A stretch of 64,000 bases of DNA from Centropus unirufus (Eukaryota; Chordata; Aves; Cuculiformes; Centropidae), in the NCBI GenBank assembly GCA_013397695.1, contig VYZI01000205.1:500559-564558 (forward strand), read 5' to 3'. Shown piece after piece: positions 61,570 through 64,000 of the stretch. A program made the position numbers and the translations under genes. The first letter of the stretch is position 1. Each line of letters starts with the position of its first letter. Under the pieces are notes generated by a model. That model saw nothing but the letters and a program-made list of their open reading frames with translations, was not told the DNA's origin and made no database searches.

Positions 61570-64000
61570 CTTAATGAATTAAAGAAAAAAGGAGAAGGAA
61601 TTGGTGTCAACAGGACTGAGAGGAACTGGAGGTCAGATGTTCTGCATCCCAGTTGTTATTGCATCCAAAGGCAGCTGGGTTCATCCTGGGAAAGGACTGG
61701 GTGTACATGCAGTGGGGACCTGCCTCTGTGTGGGCCCAAATCTTGCCAGTGCCACAGCACGTGTAAACTGGTGCTGGCTCTGGTACATACCTTTGGCATG
61801 CGCGTCGGCTGGTCTTTCACTTCCTCACCCACAGGTTGCATCTGTCCTCCCCCCCAGTTTGTTGGACCTTTTCTAGAAGATTTTGTCAGACCTTTTCTAA
61901 AAGTCTTTGTCAGACCAGTTAAGGATTTTTTTTAAAGTTGTTTTCTCTTTGCTCTGCAGAGAAGTCACATGCAGCATGAGAAAGGTGGCACCCTTCACTT
62001 TCCTTCACAGTCATTTCTACCAAAAACTGGAAAAGCGCGTGGTGAATTGGGTAATGGCTTCCAGTTCACCTTCTCTGCAGGATTCACAGCTTCATGTCCC
62101 ACCTTCAGTGGGATGAAAAACTCCATGTGTGTTTAGCCTTGCACAGCAGCAGTTCTATGCAATTCTTCATTTCATTCTTCTATACCTTTTCTCCTATAGC
62201 GATTGAGGTGACTCATGCATTAGTTTAGCACCTGGTTTTCTGGTCTTTGGTTTCCTGATATGTCTTAGCCTTTACTTTGACTTTTTGCCAGCCCATGTAC
62301 CAGGTGCCAGTGAGACACCCACAACAGGTCAGATCTCCATGCCAAAAGGAGAAACAATTTTATGTGCACCTTAGCTTGGCTTCTTTTTTTTTTTTCCCTG
62401 CTGAATTACTTTGCGTTTATTACCATCAATTTCTCTGTCATTTTACCTTTCCAACCTCGGCAACCTTGGCCACACTACCCAACTCCCAAGCAAGGTTTAG
62501 CCTCAACCACTCTGAACTAATTTCTTCTCATCATCAACAAGCAAGATGTCAATGTCTGATCAATGGTTTCGCTGGCTCAGTGCAAGTGAATAAAAGGGAG
62601 GCTGGATCTGGGCATCTCCGCCTCAACTCTGCTGTCAGGGAGGAGCTGCAGAGTGTGAACCTATGTGTTGCTTCCCCCTAAACTTTAGGGGCTTTTCAAT
62701 CCGCTGAGGAACCTTTGGCGCTCCAGGAAATAGCTTACCATTTCACTCGGTTTTTGCTCTGCTCGTGTACCTCCTTTTTCATGACAGACTGAGGAGGCAG
62801 CTGACACAAGCCTGGAAGAGAGAGAGGAGAGCACACTGCAGAGTTTAATTCTTGCCAGGGATCTGTAAACCCATTCAGTGATGCAAATATGGAAAGCTTT
62901 TCCCTGGGAGGACAGGAAAGCCTCCTTGCTCAGATTTAGCTTGGCAGTGATAATTCTACCAGACATAAGCCCTCCATGGTAGCACAAATTCATTCACACT
63001 TTTTCCTGATCTTACATATTTGTGATGTCTGGGAACTAGCATATCATGTTGGGTGATATGGGCCATGCAAGCCCCAGGGAAGACTATTCTAAAGAGAAAC
63101 CCTAGACCTTCCTCTGGCTCTGTGGAGGAACCTTGATGCAGACCACACCAGCCCATTATTATTGTTATTATTGGAAAAATAAAATAAAACAACAAAAAAA
63201 TACTCCAGCAGGTTCCTTTTCTCACCCCAATCATTACAACTAATTCTCCTCTGGTAGTCATGGTGGACAAACACTTCTCTCCCTTAAAGAGCAGCAAATT
63301 CTGCCAGGATGCACCCACCACAGTATCTTTAAGACAGCTCTTATCTGGGCCTCCAGGTTTACATATCCATCTCTGTGCTCTGCCTTCTAAAAGACTTTAG
63401 GGAGAAAATACTGTCTGGAACAACTGGGTTTCGACCATGGATTGCAGGCTCAGGTGCAGGACCACACATCAGCTGAGTCACAGTAAGAAATGGAGTGCGT
63501 GCTCTTGGCTCACAGCAGGCAGGGTACAAAACATTAGCTCAAAAGCAGCAGCTTATTGGGAAAAAAAAGTGCTTTAAGTAGATGTAATAAACTTACACGT
63601 AGCTTGGAGCTAGCATGCACTCATGTTTTTGTCACTGAGTGGAAGTGGAATAACTTTGGGAAGTCTGAGCCCTAGAAATGCACCCTTGTCCGCTTCAAAG
63701 TAAGTTGCTTAGCTCTGGGATCTCCAGGGACAGAAATGACTCTTGGCGCATAGATGGGAAAAGTCTTGTCCAGTCTGAACTGTGTTTTGGTATGCAAGAG
63801 AGGTCATGTTAACTTTCCTACCTTTAAAGACACGGGTCACCCAGCGCGCTTGCAGCTCTATCACAGGCATGATGGCTCCTAATGGCTTGATCAGCCCAAT
63901 GACGGCCAGGGTGGGTCTTTGCAGTTGGGTTGGGAACACATATTTGTAGAGGGATGCATGCTTGTTTTCCACCTTGATGACTGCTTCTTCTAGGAACGGG
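61221..64000 (-). CDS. Second flavin-containing monooxygenase, 3' part (three exons, partial)
   Basis: Exons: 64000-63822 (exon 7, cut by the window edge), 62811-62739 (exon 8) and 61569-61221 (last, with stop). Phases join cleanly: the split codons give FKG and KWFG across the junctions. The sequence ASLYKYVFPTQLQRPTLAVI, IGLIKPLGAIMPV, LQARWVTRVFKG, LPPQSVMKKEV, WFGLTYDEVLK and FFGPCSAYQYRLEGPGRWEG places it clearly in the FMO family. Several stretches are closest to human FMO1 as I recall it (KVE.xASLYKY, LPPPSVM, WFGLCY), others to FMO2 and FMO5; no paralogue name is given. FAD and NADPH motifs lie outside the window. The C-terminus is a hydrophobic ER anchor (LLTVTGFLLLLAALFLV). Same strand and tail-to-head with the first FMO gene. 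Confidence 0.92.
61570..62738 (-). other. Second FMO gene, intron 8
   Basis: 1.2-kb intron with a T-run at about 62382-62395. Nothing else recognised. Confidence 0.7.
62739..62811 (-). CDS. Second FMO gene, exon 8
   Basis: Exactly 73 nt, the standard FMO exon 8 length: LCQLPPQSVMKKEVHEQSKN, then RVKW. Borders are tccag|GCTT and AATG|GTAAGC. Confidence 0.9.
62812..63821 (-). other. Second FMO gene, intron 7
   Basis: 1.0-kb intron. A small ATT/ATA-rich stretch is at about 63156-63176. Nothing else recognised. Confidence 0.7.
63822..64000 (-). CDS. Second FMO gene, exon 7 (3' part)
   Basis: 179 nt visible, running off the right edge, from PFLEEAVIKVENKHASLYKY to ARWVTRVFKG. The donor is AAAG|GTAGGA. 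About half of a standard 356-nt exon is present. Confidence 0.9.

Noticed and set aside
1..64000. CRISPR arrays, bacterial operons, prophage, or a novel defence-like system
   Set aside because: Intron-exon structure, CpG island, CR1 elements and gene content are those of a vertebrate nuclear genome; no such structures are present.

Overview
The window is vertebrate nuclear DNA, most likely from a bird. Two 3'-end fragments of CR1-type LINEs (the dominant avian retroposon) are present, introns carry few repeats, and the gene order PRRC2C next to a flavin-containing monooxygenase (FMO) cluster matches the conserved vertebrate order (FMO4 beside PRRC2C in human). All genes found lie on the minus strand, so they read from high to low coordinate. 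The species cannot be named from the sequence alone.

From 1 to about 52,430 lies the 5' two-thirds of PRRC2C, a large RNA-associated proline-rich coiled-coil protein. I traced 23 consecutive coding exons (34,974 down to 1,440) with GT/AG borders and continuous reading phase. They give 2,107 codons; the remaining C-terminal exons lie beyond base 1. A noncoding first exon sits in a CpG island near 52.3-52.4 kb, separated from the ATG exon by a 17.3-kb intron. The promoter carries a palindromic CRE and a YY1-type motif. An assembly gap (Ns, 52,046-52,218) lies within the island just inside intron 1.

Upstream of the promoter (52,620-53,108) is a pentanucleotide ATCCC tandem array with a near-perfect core of about 16 units and long degenerate flanks. 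Beyond it, on the same strand, is a complete FMO gene (53,858-58,749; 8 coding exons, 541 aa, all FAD/NADPH motifs present), best matched to FMO4. A second FMO paralogue follows, of which only the last three coding exons (61,221-64,000) are inside the window.

The genes are not functionally coupled in any obvious way: PRRC2C is a housekeeping cytoplasmic RNA-granule protein, while the FMOs are ER-bound xenobiotic oxygenases. No prokaryotic, viral or undescribed enzymatic system was found. The points worth a second look are structural: a CR1 nested inside an older CR1, an 11-bp-arm palindrome in that relic, the ATCCC array between the FMO 3' end and the PRRC2C promoter, an uninterrupted 51-residue Glu/Arg/Lys helix in PRRC2C, a Gln-Ala repeat tract, and recurrent AAG splice acceptors in the FMO genes.
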